From: Lyophyllum atratum
Taxonomy: Eukaryota > Basidiomycota > Agaricomycetes > Agaricales > Lyophyllaceae
Assembly (NCBI GenBank): GCA_014905825.1
Contig: JACGCN010000026.1
Span: 682,001 to 746,000 of the forward strand
Reading direction: 5' to 3'
Length of the DNA stretch: 64,000 bases
Shown one piece after another: positions 44,449 to 57,900 of this stretch (position 1 is its first letter; each line of letters begins with the position of its first letter). The translations under genes and the position numbers were made by a program. The notes beneath the pieces were generated by a model. The model was not told the DNA's origin, ran no database searches, and was given only the letters and a program-made list of their open reading frames with translations.

Positions 44449-47400
44449 ATGCACAATGACGACCTCCCGCACGAGGTGATCCTCGCCATACAACGGGTCC
44501 TCGAGGTCCGCGCCGATAATGCGGAAGGAGACCCGTTTGACGCGCTGACACTGTCAACACCTTTCAGCCCCATACCCGTCCTTAATGACCTATTTCCTGA
44601 TGGTGTGTCTATGTTACTGGCCCTTCGAACTTAACGGCTGCTCGATGTCAAATTCTAATGCTCAATTTTCACTATGAACCTAAACAGAGGCTTCACTGGC
44701 ACACCTCGACACAGTCAGCGCTCGGCTAGCTGAAACACAACGCGAACTTCAGACAGAGATCGATGCCCTCCAAGCTGAATTGAGACGCAGCCAGGACCCA
44801 GAGCGGATGCAACTCATCCAGGAGATGATATCCGTACGCCTGCTTTCTCTCCAAAACTTGAATAAATCGCCGAACTATAAACAAATCCCGTCTGCGTAGG
44901 ACCTTCTGGGACAGATGTCACGGATTCGCGAGAAGGCGACAGAGTCGGAGGCGGTGGTGCGGAACATCACGAAGGATATCCAGGTTCTGGACACGGCGAA
45001 GAAGAATCTAATTTTGAGTATGACGACGCTCAAGCGGCTGCAGATGCTCGGTATGTTTCCCTGCACCGATGTTGTCTTGGCTTCGCAGTACTGATGCTCT
45101 GTATTCCAGTCAACGCGCTAACCCAGCTAGAGGACCTCGTCCGGGAAAAGAAATATAGCGAGATTTCAGAAACACTCGCTGTCAGTCCCACGGCGTGTTT
45201 AATATCCAGTGGCATAGTTGACCTGCAAGTTCTTAGGCAGTGAAGCAGATATCTGCGACTTTCAAGCCCTACACCGCCGTGCAACGAGTAGCACAAGTCT
45301 GGAAGCGCATACAAGAGATTCAAGGCGACCTACGGAATAAGATTGATGCTGATTTCGACGCGTTGTACGTATGCATGTCCTTCCCAGCTATTCTCGTCTA
45401 ATCTCTTAACCTTCATCTATTCTCATACTCCGTTCCTCCCTAAAGCATCCTCCAAGACACCTCCAAAGCTATCAAAGCGCCGCCAATCACTGACGCCTGC
45501 CTGGTCGTAGACGTCATCGGGGCCGATTTCCGTGGACACCTGATCGACCGCTACGTCGCGCTGGAAGTCAAGGAGTACCGCCGCATCTTCCGCGCGACGG
45601 ACGAGGCGGGTCAGCTCGACAACCTTTCTCGCCGCTTTGCATGGTTTCGGCGGATGCTGCAGACGCATGAGGTAGAACAGGGTAGAGTATTCCCGGCGGA
45701 GTGGAGGGTTGGGTGGTGTCTCTTGGCAAAGTTTGTGGATATTACCAGGTGTGTGGAAGGTGTATTAACGATTCTGATTTGACAAGGCTGATGTTTGCTT
45801 TCCTAGAGATGATGTGACGATGCTTCTCGCTAAGGCGGGACCGTCACTGACAGTCAAGGCTCTCCTTGAGAATCTACAGATAACTACAGAGTTTGAAGTG
45901 GCTATGTCGAAGAAGTGGGCCACTAATGTACACCATTCTTCTTTTCAATTTCCTCGTGCTCATTTCTGTCATTTAGATCCAAGCTATGTTGGATGCGACA
46001 ACAGGGTTGCATGCAGCCCCGATCAAACCGATCTCAGTCGCATTTGAGCCTCACATGAGCATCTTCGTGGATGCCCAGGATAAGTGAGCCCCCCGCTCCT
46101 CCTCTCCCTCCTATATGGTACTCATCACAGTTCGAGTGCAGAGTCCTCGCAGACATGCTTGCCCCACATCGCAGGTCCAAGTCTGGTAAAGCTCCTCCAC
46201 GACCCTCCCTTGACGCACCAGGCGCTGAGCCCGATTCCACGGATGATGCACCCATTCTTGTCCTGCCCTCTTCAACGGACTTGTTCTATTTCTATGCCCA
46301 AAGTCTAGAGCAATGTGCGAAGCTCTCGACGGGTCAAGCACTGTTTGATTTGTGTGCGCTTCACAAGAAGTGGTTGAGAATATATGCAGGTTTGTGTCTA
46401 TTAATTTACTTAGTCCTCAGTCCTGGCATTACTGACATACGCTTGGCCGTGTAGAGGACGTGTTGATCGCGAGTCTTAAAAGGTGTGCATCTATGCGTGT
46501 TTCTGCTACCACCATTCAAGTTGGCCTTACTTGACTTCAGAGCACCATCACAACCCCAATCCCGCCGCTCGAACGACGCGCGGTTTGATCCCCATGAGCT
46601 TAAGCATGCGTGCATATTAATCAATACCGCCGATTATTGCCTTACAACGGCACTTGAGGTACGTTGAAGGTATAATGTAAGGCAACTCGGATCTCAGGCT
46701 GATGCTTGGCTTTTGGCAGCTAGAGGAGAAGATACGGGAGAAGATCGACGAGGACTTCAGGGAACGGGTGAGCCTCCAGCCGGAGCGCGACATGTTTGTT
46801 AGGTGCGTTTATATTTTTTCCGTTCTACACTACCTGCTATTTATGAGCCCTTCACAGTGTCATTTCCGCAGCCATCATAATCCAGCTACGCGAGCTCGAG
46901 TCAGCGTGCGACGCGGCTTTTGCGACCATGGCACGCACGACATGGACAGCCACGAATCAGGTCAGCGGGCAGTCCGCATATGCGGGAGATTTGGTTAGCG
47001 CCGCGGAGCAGGTCATCGAGATAGTGAAGCCGCTGGTCGAACAAAAGAAGTACTTGCGGAATTTGTTTGATAAAGCGTGCAGGTATGATGCTTAAGTTAA
47101 AACTCTTGTGTATCACCAATGACATGTCTCCTCCTGCAGCCTCATCCTAGCGAAATTCACGGGTGCGATCGTCAAGAGCCGACCATTGAAAGAGATTGGG
47201 GCGGAGCAGGTGCGTCTTTCTGTCTTCCTATTGTCAGTTGTGGGCATAGAGGGGTGCTGATACTCTGCTCTGGCAGCTCTTGATTGACCTTCAGCAAGTC
47301 AAGGGATACCTGTCCAGAATGCCGGGAGAAGCGCTGATGACAGCGAGGTACGAACATGCTCTCATGACCCTTTCTGTCATTCATTGATGAGATGGTATGG

Positions 47401-48048
47401 TGTCTAGCTACACACGCGGGCTCACGAAAAGCACTACGCGACTAGAGGCTTTGCTCAAGGTTATCGTGACACCTGTGGTTTGTGAACTTGTCCATTTGAC
47501 ACTCCATTCCCAATTGACGATTCATCCGCAGGACCCGCCTGAGGGCTTCATCTTAAATTATACCCTCCTCATCGGCGATGCATCATTCTCCAACTTCCAA
47601 AAAGTGCGAAACCGCATAATATCCCTAACGCTATCCTGATCATCTTCTGCAGATCCTCGATCTCAAAGGCACCCCCAAAGCCCAACAAAACGCCCTGCTC
47701 GATGATTTCCTCACGATAACCAGCACCAAAACTGACCTTGACAGCACCTCGTTCCTGTCATCACTCGACATGGAGCCACCAGGGGCAGGGCAGCTTGGCG
47801 GAAGCCTCGTAAGCCCAGGCGGCAGCCGCGTCTCGCTCCCACTCGCCGTGAATGGGGAGGGTATTTTTGCGACGATGACATCCCCGGCATCAACGGGACC
47901 AGGTGGAATGAGTTCAAGCATCAGTTTCCAGGGTGCAGGATCAGGAACAGAGACACCCATTCGGGGTGGGGAGCGCCGGGAGGTGTTTTCGGACTTTAGA
48001 CGTTTTGTGAGCTTTGGGTTGAGGAAGGATTCGATGGCGCCTTCATGA
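44449..48048 (+). CDS. VPS53: VPS53, subunit of the GARP tethering complex, 853 aa
   Basis: Eighteen exons: 44449-44602, 44688-44833, 44900-45050, 45110-45180, 45237-45364, 45446-45748, 45807-45927, 45977-46083, 46142-46389, 46455-46482, 46541-46658, 46720-46802, 46858-47082, 47140-47209, 47277-47347, 47408-47477, 47532-47603, 47653-48048. The N-terminus (IPVLNDLFPDEASLAHLDTV) is the Vps53 signature, followed by a coiled coil (ETQRELQTEIDALQAELRRS). Later landmarks are LVVDVIGADFRGHLIDRYVA, ALEVKEYRRIF and the central FDPHELKHACILINTADYCL; the C-terminal part is the helical rod. GARP tethers endosome-derived vesicles at the trans-Golgi network. The last 100 residues are a Gly/Ser-rich tail not usual in yeast Vps53. 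Confidence 0.94.
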
Positions 48049-48665
48049 ATGTGTAGGGATATGACATTCACATTATGAATATTAAAGCCTTTAATTACAT
48101 TTCCACTCAGCAGAAAGATGTCAAGATTAAAGCAGAAAGAAAGCAGGCGCGACGGCACGGGGGACTGTGAGATTAGTTTGACGTCTTATAGATCGACAAA
48201 CGATCTAGATCGTCCCAACGCTGTAGTTGTAGAGACAGGCCATGCCACACTCGGTATCAGGAGCTAGAACAGCAGTAGATCGCAACGTGGATCCTCTCCC
48301 TATGTGGCAAGGGTATCTGACAATCAGCAAAGAAAGAAAGGAGGGGAAGCACCAGAGCAGCGTACAACACTCATTCCTGTACTCGGTTCCAGCGTCGGCA
48401 ACATTGTTAAGAGCTACACACTAATACTTAAACGAATACAATAATCGGGACCAGCAGGGCGGACGGGTATGAGGAGGATAATGAGGGAAGGCCGGAGAGA
48501 TATTACGTTGTTAAAAGGAATGGTCCACGTCCGACCCAGTACGCTACATGGTTAATCAGGAAAAGGCAAGACAGCCAAAAGGATGCGTAAAGTGAGATAT
48601 GATTCAAGTTCGTGACGGTCATTGAACGCGGCATGGGAACAGGACCAAAATACATACGATGCGGA
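48049..48665. other. Intergenic between convergent genes
   Basis: Three-prime flanks of VPS53 and the membrane protein gene. Nothing else seen. Confidence 0.4.
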
Positions 48666-51600
48666 TTAGCATGGAGAAGGCGACTGCGGAGTGGAATTGA
48701 TGTCAGGGAGCGGCGGATGAGGAGGCAGCTGCAAGCTGGTAGGGGCACTGTTTGAATCCCCAGTCGAACCGCTATGGCGATTTTTGGGTTCTGCGACCGA
48801 CATAGGCACACTGTCAGTCGGTGATCCAAAGGCCGAAAGTCGAAGCGCTCTAGCTGGATAACGGTCCCCGGCCTGTGGGGGCTCCAGCCGCCGGGAGATG
48901 ATTTGAGTTGGCGGAGAGCTGATGTGGCCTTCGGGATGGTGAGGCGACGGCGGCAGAGATACTGGGTAAGGGAAGTATGAAATCGAGCCGGACGCTGGGG
49001 AGTTCACAGGGATTGAAGCATCGGACGAGCCACTGCGTGTATGCCCTGTCATCTGCGATACACTACTACTCCACCTCGATTGGAGCTGACGCTGTCGGTT
49101 TTGTGCAGAGATTTCCGAGGGGGCGATGGATCGAGTGCGATTCGACCCATCAGACGAACTGCTGAAGTCGAGGAACGATGCTGACTGGCTTCGCATGTGG
49201 CCATGCCGCGGAGAAACTGGCGTGTTGCTCAGGGGTGTCAACTGAAAGACAGAACGAAGATCTCGAGGACTCTGTCTCTTCTCAGGACCGCGTTCTTCCG
49301 TCTTGTGTTCCCCTGTCCTCCTCGCATGTCCAGCCTCTCCAGGGTTTCGCAACGGATCTTCAGCAAGGTCTATTATGAATGGACTTGTCGATCGTATATC
49401 TGGAAGTGTGGTGTCGGGAAGTCGTAGTGTCCTGTCATTATTTGCCTGTAGCTCGATCGGGTGATTCACAGGAGATATGACCTCCAGGAACGATGTTTCA
49501 GGACTCCTTGGTGTGTCTATCCCAATGCCCGCGGATTTGGCTCCAGCTGTAGAGTCATTGGCTGATGTCGGAGGTCCAGGTTCCTGCGTTGCTCGTTCTG
49601 GCTCAGCAAACTCGCTGGTACGAGGGCTTAGACCGCGGAGAGCCAGGTGCGCCGCCGTAGAACCAAGATAGCTAGTCGTATCATCTGAGCTATATCGAGC
49701 ACTTCCTCGATCTCTTGGTGTGAGGGGTGACAGATGATGGGCTGGGTCAGACGAGATGAAAGGCTCGTGGCTATTGGTTGGATCCTCCTCAGGGGAGCCG
49801 GGATTGTTTTCCCCATAGTTCAACAGCAATCCGACGCTGCCTCGTCTGCTGTGATCGTTGGATGAAGGTAAAGATGTAGAACGCGGGGCGAATTGAGGCG
49901 GCGAGACAGAGTTGGAATGCGAATCTCTTTCGGAACTTGTAGTAGAATATGATGGAGGGACGAATTGAGCCGCAGGAGGAGGGAGTGTGGGTGTATTCAT
50001 GTAGGAGAGTGAGGTCAGTCCAGAGGTTACTGAGAGGTGTTCATCTTGTGGAAGGTAGGAAGGGCCGACGTCTTTCTCTTTATAACCGTCTGCGCTGGAC
50101 TCCGGCCTCGCAGATAATTCGAGGGCAAAACTAGGGGACCAAGAGCTCTCGCTCACATGTTTTGGCATGGCCTTCCGCTTACCTTTTCCACGTTTTGACG
50201 ATAGTCTGGAAGACATTGTAAACATGGAAGACTTCGGGCTCAGACGCTCGCTCGCTCCACCCGAGCGTCCCGCAGATTTCTTGCCTATTGAACCGGAATG
50301 CCTGAACGAGATTCCCAGTCCAAGGCCACCGACACCCCCTTCCATCTCCCGCTTCCATCGAGTAAAACCTGATTTCCCACTTGATCGTTGTGCGCGGTGC
50401 CCAGCGCTCGCTGATGTACTCCCCAACTCCACATCACCAAGGGACACGGACGGGGCGATGTTGATGAATGCAAATCCTCCAGCTTCTTGCTCCTTTCTCC
50501 TGCGACGGTCCAACCGCGCTTGCCTGACACGGCGCCTACGCGGTCGAATGACAAAGAAAAAGTACAGGGAGCCGCTTATAACGAGGAAGCCGAGTATACC
50601 AGCTAGAACCAACGCTGCAATGGTTCCTTTGGGATGACTAGCAGATCCTGAGAGAGGTACCGTGGAGGGAGGGGGACTCGGGAGTGTCCTAATCATATTT
50701 TTGGCTTCAGTGTCTTATACATCAGAATCGAGATCATGACAAACGTTGGAGGACCGGCTGCGAAAGCTTCAAATCCGCCTACTTTCAAGGACAACTCGTT
50801 CCCATCCTCATTCGTGACACGAAAATCATGTAGTTCGGTAGGATCAAGGCTGGTAGAAAAGAAGAGCTGTGTATCCGAATTTCTGAACGAGGATCGTCCC
50901 GAAAAGGTCGACGTGACATTGTCGAGAGTAATTGAATATGTTCCCGCCCTGGGCGACGTCGTGCCAATGAGCAAGAAAGATGCTCCTTGTTGTAAATCAG
51001 GAAGAGGGATGAGAATAATATGTCAGAGAACGTACCACTAAAAGTGACTTGTGCAACATCACCTCTGGTGATTGAATGATGAAAAAATGCGTTTGGATCG
51101 TTTGGATTGCTTTGAATCGACCAATTGCCAAGGAACGATATGTTGCGGTCGTACAGGGACTGCTGCTTGAAAGGGTCGCTGTAAGATCATCAAGTCAATC
51201 GTTCAGCGCAGAGTTTCAACGAGGCTTGGACTCACGTTGATGAACTGTCAAGAGTAGATATTATCACAGCATTGTCGAAGTAGAGTCCGGACGCGCCCGG
51301 TTCGTCGTCGATAGGTATCCGTGCACTTAGAGACACGTTATGCTCTGTGTCAGGAAGCTGCAGGAAGGTAGCAAGTACCCCGGCCTCCATATTGGCACCA
51401 GACTGTAGTTGGGGTTTACCATCGAGGGTGATGTCGTAGCCTGCCTTGGCCGTAGTATATCCGAGTAGTCGAATTCCCGTTCCTACTCGCGGGGTTGGTT
51501 ATTACTGACATCGATTGAAACGATTTATTGCGGACGCACCTCTCCATCTGATAGACAAGGCAGCCTCGTCAAGGGAGGTGGCGTGTAAACTTGTCCCTAT

Positions 51601-51756
51601 CCCTGTTTCGTCGGGAACTTTTAAGAAGCCCGATTCACTGAAATACGGGTTCCATCCTGCGGTAAGGTTGACGGTAGAGAACGTGTCGCCCAAAGGCGAA
51701 TACGATATTGAAGGAGAGGTATCATCGACCGAGAGACTGATATTCGTGGAATCCAT
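48666..51756 (-). CDS. Single-pass transmembrane protein with beta-rich ectodomain, 956 aa or more
   Basis: Exons right to left: 51540-51756, 51236-51482, 51036-51178, 50745-50985 and 48666-50688. Residues 1-270 are beta-rich with repeated Ser/Thr/Asp and two stretches of similar layout (GYDITLDGKPQ, AGTYSITLDNVTSTF), as in basidiomycete membrane proteins with galectin- or cadherin-like lumenal domains. A membrane helix follows (GTIAALVLAGILGFLVISGS) with a stop-transfer cluster RPRRRRVRQARLDRRRR. The cytoplasmic tail is about 600 residues of Ser/Pro-rich disordered sequence. The ATG at 51756 is the first in this exon, but the frame continues upstream through an acceptor near 51784, so a signal-peptide exon is probably missing. 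Function unknown; a cell-surface sensor role is only a guess. Confidence 0.75.
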
Positions 51757-52489
51757 CAAATCATGGGCTCGTTCAGGGAAACTAGGAAAAGACACCGAAG
51801 TCAGGGACGGCCGCCCAAGAAATTAACACTCGCCCACCTGTATATTGAAAAGGGTTTGGAAAGAGAGTTATCAGTAAGTGTTGAGCACGTCGAATGGGGA
51901 GGTCCTAAGGGCAAACCAAAGGGAGAGAAGAGTTAAGGTCGTCTACTCGTGCCCCAGGCTAGGTCGTCGCGAATTCCGGGAAGTCAAGCTGGCAGCGCCA
52001 TGAATGATGATTGATATATTTTCCTCTCCTGAGCAGCCAAAAGGCGACATCGTATCCCCATGATGGCGAAATGGCAACCAGGCTTGTCAATCTGCGCTGT
52101 TACCTTATTTACGGATCAATATTAGGTAATATAATAAGTCCCTGCTAACTCAATCCATTGTCAAGTGACTCCTCCGACTTTGAAGTCCTTCCCACTGCCA
52201 GTACACCTTGGAGAAACGTGTAAGACTGTGTTTCTCATGTGTACAGCCAAGTGCTTCGGCCTCGTCACCATCTGTGGTCGCTAACTCTGAACTCGCTCCT
52301 AACACACACAAGACAACCATCACTTGACAGTCCCTGGAACGCAACCCCAAGTTACCCAACAAGATATCATTGGTTCAGTGGCTTAAGATTCACCATCTGA
52401 TCCACCTTTACCCCCTCTGAAGACACTAAGTTGTACGTTCCTCATGACGGTCTATGCTTTGCTAGCTAATTGTTCAGGCACATTGGCAG
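51757..52489. other. Intergenic between divergent genes
   Basis: Probably contains the missing first exon of the membrane protein gene near its left end. No other gene seen. Confidence 0.35.
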
Positions 52490-54663
52490 ATGCTTGATCC
52501 CACGACATTAGCTGACCTCCGACCACTGCTTGGTTCACCCGCGTTTGTGCCCAGCATACTTTCCTATATCCGAAAATCCTCTTCTGGGAACTTGCCCCTG
52601 GATTCTTCGCTATTTCAAGCTATACTACTATGCATGGTCGCAGGCGACAAACATCTCATTCTGCATACCCCGGAAGAAGACGTTAGTTTGGTTGTCAGGC
52701 TCGCAGTTTGGGTGAGTATAAATCCAGCATTTCGTCTTCTCAGTGGTGTTGCCGACATCGCCAGCCATGATGGATTCTCCTCCCACATCTGTTGCGATTT
52801 CGCTGTGCTTGAATGGAGTTGTGAACCGATTTGGCCATTCATTCCGAGACCATCGGCCTTTCTGTGATTGTGGCTGCACGCCAACCTTAGATCAAACCGC
52901 AGTTGTGGCGACTTAATGTCTGGTTATCTGACGAATTGCCGAACTGTCCAGACGCTATCGTCCATATTCGATCTTCCAACGCACAAGGTGAAGATAAGGT
53001 CCCGTCCTTCGCTGACAACAAGATCTACGGGTGCTACTCCTCGGAGGGATCCTAATTTCTTCTTGCGGTCTTTGTTCTTACCATCGACTCGCCGTGATGC
53101 GTTCGACCAGTCTAGACCTTCTGTCCAGTCACGGACTCGCTCTGGGAAGCGACGTTCAAGTTATCTGCGATCACTATCAATCCCGAATGACCTTTCCGTC
53201 TTTGGAAATTTACCACCGGCAGTCGGTCTCTCTGGTACAAGTGTCGACGAGCAGCCTCGGAAACTGGTACGCGACGCCGGCGCGACTTTGCCTATTGTTG
53301 CGCCTCAACCGCGGCCTTTTATTCATGCACATACCGAACCTCTTCCTATCAGCCGCAGCAGGACGCAACCCGAATTCCCCCATGCACTGGTTCTGTCTGG
53401 TCTAGAACATGCAAATCTCGCAGAACAGACTTCCCTCACCGATGTTTTGGCCCATCGACAAGTCGTCATCGGAAGCACCTGTGAGGTCAGTTCGAAGACT
53501 TTCTGTTAGAGATGTGTGCTTACGGGAATCATCCTTCTAGGGATCCTATACTGGACTGTCCGACGACTTGAATTACGAAGGGACGTGGAACGTGCCCGAA
53601 GGTTTCATATCAATATATGTATGTCCTTGGGACTCAAGAGAGCGGCCGAAGATTCACAAGAGTTTGGTATGTTCCTACACATTTATTTTAGGTCAGCTAA
53701 TAACATCCTCACTGCCAGTTAGACCAATTTGCCATGAGTTCGACCATTTTCGTTCATCAACACACTCGGCAGGCCTTGAGAACTCTCCCTTTCACGTCCA
53801 ACTCAATCTCCCATCTCCGTCTTCATTCTTACTCGCATTCCAATCCACCGACCCCTTCTCCATTTCAGTCCCCGTCACTGCCATCACCACGAACGCCCCC
53901 TATGTCGAGTCATACTCTTCCAGGAAACGTACAACCTCATCATCACCCACAGCGCAATTCTCATGCTCAACCGCCACCACCGCCTATCGTTCCAAAGCAG
54001 CTTCTGCCTCGTGAATTCTTGCTATTTCTCCGGTCAGCCGCTCAGGGTGCTCATGTCTCGTCAATTTTGTCCCTTTACCTTTCCGACCTCTTCTCTGCCG
54101 TGCGCCATCATCCTAAGCTTGACGGGAGCTTACTCACAGCGAGATCGATGAATGATGCCAGCGCTCTTGCCCGTGCCGGCAGAGTTCTCGGGGTCGACCC
54201 CACAGGGGGAGAGTTGCTGCGTGATTATCACGGGATAGAGACTTTCGAGGATGAGGAAAAGAGTGATGCCGTCGGCGAACATAGGAGTTTCCTTGGATAC
54301 GACGACATCGCGAGCGGCAGCGAGAGCGTTACCATCAACGTACCACGGGGGAAAACGCTTTCGCAAGGCTCGCTGGCTACCTCTATTAAAGACCCTGATC
54401 ATGCATCTGCGGGAGCAGTGGATGAGCTAGTCCAGACGCTCTATGTGTCTGAGGCTGACCTTGCCCGCATAGTCCCTCGGGTTGTCACACATAGACTTCG
54501 TGTCCGGGATGGGCCCGAAGATGAACTTTTGGCAAGTGCGATGTTTGGGGCAACCTTTGAGTCGCCTTTGAAGCGCCCCACTGGACCTAGTAACACTGAT
54601 TATGACTGGGAAACCCGGAGTACGATAAAGGATATTCTGGTTGAAATTCTGGCTGAGGTGTAG
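52490..54663 (+). CDS. Fungal protein with magnesium-chelatase/AAA-lid-like C-terminus, 608 aa
   Basis: Exons 52490-52711, 52952-53485, 53541-53666 and 53719-54663; all phase 0. The product resembles basidiomycete proteins annotated as magnesium-chelatase-like. Marks are ILLCMVAGDKHLILHTPEED near residue 45, FDLPTHKVKI, then FPHALVLSGLEHANL, YEGTWNVPEGFISIYVCPWD followed by RERPKIHKSLLDQFAMS (sensor-like region), and finally the helical lid DLFSAVRHHPKLDGSLLTAR, SMNDASALARAGRVLG. ChlI-type ATPases end in the same way. I see no Walker A or B motif, so ATP hydrolysis is doubtful and fungi do not make chlorophyll; the true role is unknown. The first intron is 240 nt, long for this genome, and may hide a further exon. 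Confidence 0.65.
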
Positions 54664-54912
54664 GGTAGCTCTATCATAAGGATATGCTCTATGAATGCTA
54701 TGACTCTTGACCGGGTGATTGCTGTGGGCAGACCGCAACGATGATCGCACTGATAAGATCAATATTTGCTTCTAAAGCCCCTGGGAATTTCCATTTCGGA
54801 TGGCTGCCATCACCGCCGGCGCTTGCGGCATCATCGTTCAGTTGCAACTTTTCCGAGTCACAGCCATCACCAGGAGCTAAATAACAGCTCATTTTATTCT
54901 ATACTGAGAGTC

Positions 54913-57900
54913 ATGTCGACGCGCCGAGAATCATCAAGTGCTGAACCGAGCATGGCTCAAGGTCAGCCTTCAGTACCAGCGAAGAAGCGTAGAACACCAG
55001 GAGCTTGCGATAATTGCAAGAGAAAGAAGAGTATGTAAACGAGCCTCGGCCCCATGCTGCGGTTGTTCATCTTCCAGCTTTTGTTATTTCTGTAATGACT
55101 GACTTCTCTAAATACTTCAGTTCGATGTGAGTAGTATCAGGACTGCTCAACTACGTGAACGTGACTCACACGAACTTTCCAATAGGTGACAGCGCTGAAA
55201 TGCTTGGGAACCGGTGCAGTAGCTGTATTCAGTTCTCCTTAGAATGTACGCATAAAGAAGTCTCCAAAGTAAGCATAGTCCAGCTATCAGGCTCCTCTCG
55301 ATGGTACTGAACTGAAAGCCAGACGCTAGGCTCTGCTAAAGGGTATGCTAGGTTCCCCCTATTCGTTACAAGGTCTCTAAATTTCCACTTCTCCTCAGAT
55401 ATGTAGAAAGTCTGGAGATCCGACTTGAGAAGATGGAGAAGCTTCTGGGCAAAGTACGAAATTGCCTGCCCATTAGTGACAGCGACTTGATTTCGTTGCT
55501 TAAAGCTACTACCTCAAGCCGATCTAAACCAAGAGTTGGAAAATATCGAAGATGCGGATACATCCCCGGAATTTCCTTTGTTACCTCGAAACGACAATGA
55601 CATCCTCGAAGAAGAGCTCGTCGGGAGGCTGAAACGCCTACACGTAGATCCTCCTCAAGGCCGCTTTTTTGGCAAATCAAGGTATCCTATCAAGTCCTTT
55701 TGTTACCTTCTCAAGTCTTACATAATTCAGTGGATACCAACTGGTTCAAACCGCCCTAGACATCAGAAGAGAATTCGTTGGCAAGGACCAGAACATGCGC
55801 TCACTTGCTAGCCAACGCGCTGAGTTCTGGTTCTCTCCTCCCGTGAGTCTACATTCTGGCCAAAGTAATTCACTACCTCATTTTTTCTTTTCTGCAAGTG
55901 GCACCCGTCGCGGTTCGGGAAACCAAAGCCTCCAAACTATGCATTCCCTGATGATACACTCTTATCGCTGCTTGTAGACGCGTATTTTACCCACATCAAC
56001 TCGTTCTTTCCTCTTCTCCACCGGCCATCCTTTGAGCAGTCTATTGCTGATGATTTACACCATCACGATGAATCATTTGGAGGAACCGTGCTACTCGTAT
56101 GTGCCCTTGGGTCAAGATACTCGGATGATCCGCGTGTCCTATATCCTGGCACAACTTCTCTCCATTCTGCTGGCTGGAAGTGGTTTGAACAAGTGCCCGT
56201 AGTTCGAAAATCTTTTGTCGATGCGCCCTCCTTAGGTGAACTACAGCATCACGCGGTACGATCAGTCTGGCATGCACTTCCGCGTATATTGATGAAACGG
56301 TTGCCAGCTCTCGGTATTGTTTTCACAACCAACTGAAACCCCTCAGGGGTGCTGGACCCAACTTGGAATGGCCCTGCGTATGGCGCAGGAGGTTGGTGCC
56401 CATAGGCGTAGGACACTCAAAGCTCCCACTGCAGAGGACGAACAATGGAAACGGGTTTTTTGGTGGATCCCATTTTGTGATCGTTGTATGGGTTTCATCT
56501 AACGTCTAGTAACAGGGTCCTTATGTCTTTGGATCGCCTTATCAGCTCGTTTTCAGGGCGTCAATGTGTCCTTCAGGAGGAAGAGTAAGGTTCAGCGTTG
56601 ATAATTTTCTACTGCTTACGGGATGACTTCTCAAGTTACGATGTGGATCGGCCCATAGAATGTGACGATGATTACTGGAACCACCCAGACCCTTCACTCG
56701 TCTTTCGACAGCCAGCAGATAAACCATCTATCATTGCGTTTTTCAACTGTTATCTGAAATTGACCGACATTCTTGCACGTGCCATGCGACTTATAGTGAG
56801 TTCTACTTGCTATCTCCAATAGTACAATCGTTACTCACACGACCATGACAGTATTCGGTCAAACAGCTTGCTGTCCCATCAGGACAACCAGCTCCTTATT
56901 TTGATCAGAAGATCATCATGGACCTCGACTCCGCCATGAACAGCTGGATGGATTCCGTCCCCGATCATCGTCAGTTCGTTCTTATTTTCAACCTCCATGA
57001 CCTATAATCGCCCTTCTAGTGCGATGGAACCCAAGTGCAAAAAATAAACTCTTCCTGAAACAATCCGCAACACTTTATGCTACTTATTACCACCTGCAGA
57101 TATTCATTCATCGACCTTTCATTCCGTCCTTCAGAAATCGGTCTCCGACGACCTTTCCATCGTTGGCCATCTGCACGAACGCTGCGAGATCGTGCTGCCA
57201 CGTCATTGAAAGCCAAGGCGGGTCTGAGCTACTTCTTCCGACATTACAGGTAGACAGCCCGAAGCAGTCGGGTCTTAACTATAGTCTCATTCGATTTTCA
57301 GGCCACTGTATTTACAGCTGCGGTTGTTCTCCTCCTCAATATCTGGAGCGGCAAAAGATCTGGGTTTGCACCTTATCCTCAACGAGAAATCGACGATGTG
57401 CAGAGATGCTTAAATTTGCTAAAGGCATGCGAACGAAGGTGAGTCGGTTTATATGTGATGCAGCCCAAATATTATTTTAACCTATCTAGATGGTGCTCCT
57501 CTGGACGATATCGGTAAGTAGATACACCCCATTACGATGTAAGTTTCTAAGATTTTCTCCTTAGGGACATTCTAAAGGATTTAGCCTCGGCTGGTGACTT
57601 GTCCTTCGCTGCTAGTTCCATTGACTTGGCGACGGGCACGAAACGACCCAGGGATCTTGACAATGATTCTCCCCAGGATGTGCGGACGGACTCGTGGTCT
57701 GCAGAGCTCCCGAAAGAACACCGCAAAGTGGCAGGATCGCGACGTATTTCGCATGATTTGTCATTTGATCATAGACCGCCAGTGACATCGTCGCAAACCT
57801 TGAACTTTGAGCTACCCATGTACGCAACCGATCTTGGGCGACTCCCTGTCTTTGGCCAGTTCAATTTTTCCGAGTCATTTAAGAGACCTAGGCCTGATCC

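Noticed and set aside
48666..50696. 676-codon frame as a complete gene starting at 50696
   Set aside because: The ATG lies inside an intron by the splice model; the true exon begins at 50688 and continues an ectodomain encoded upstream.
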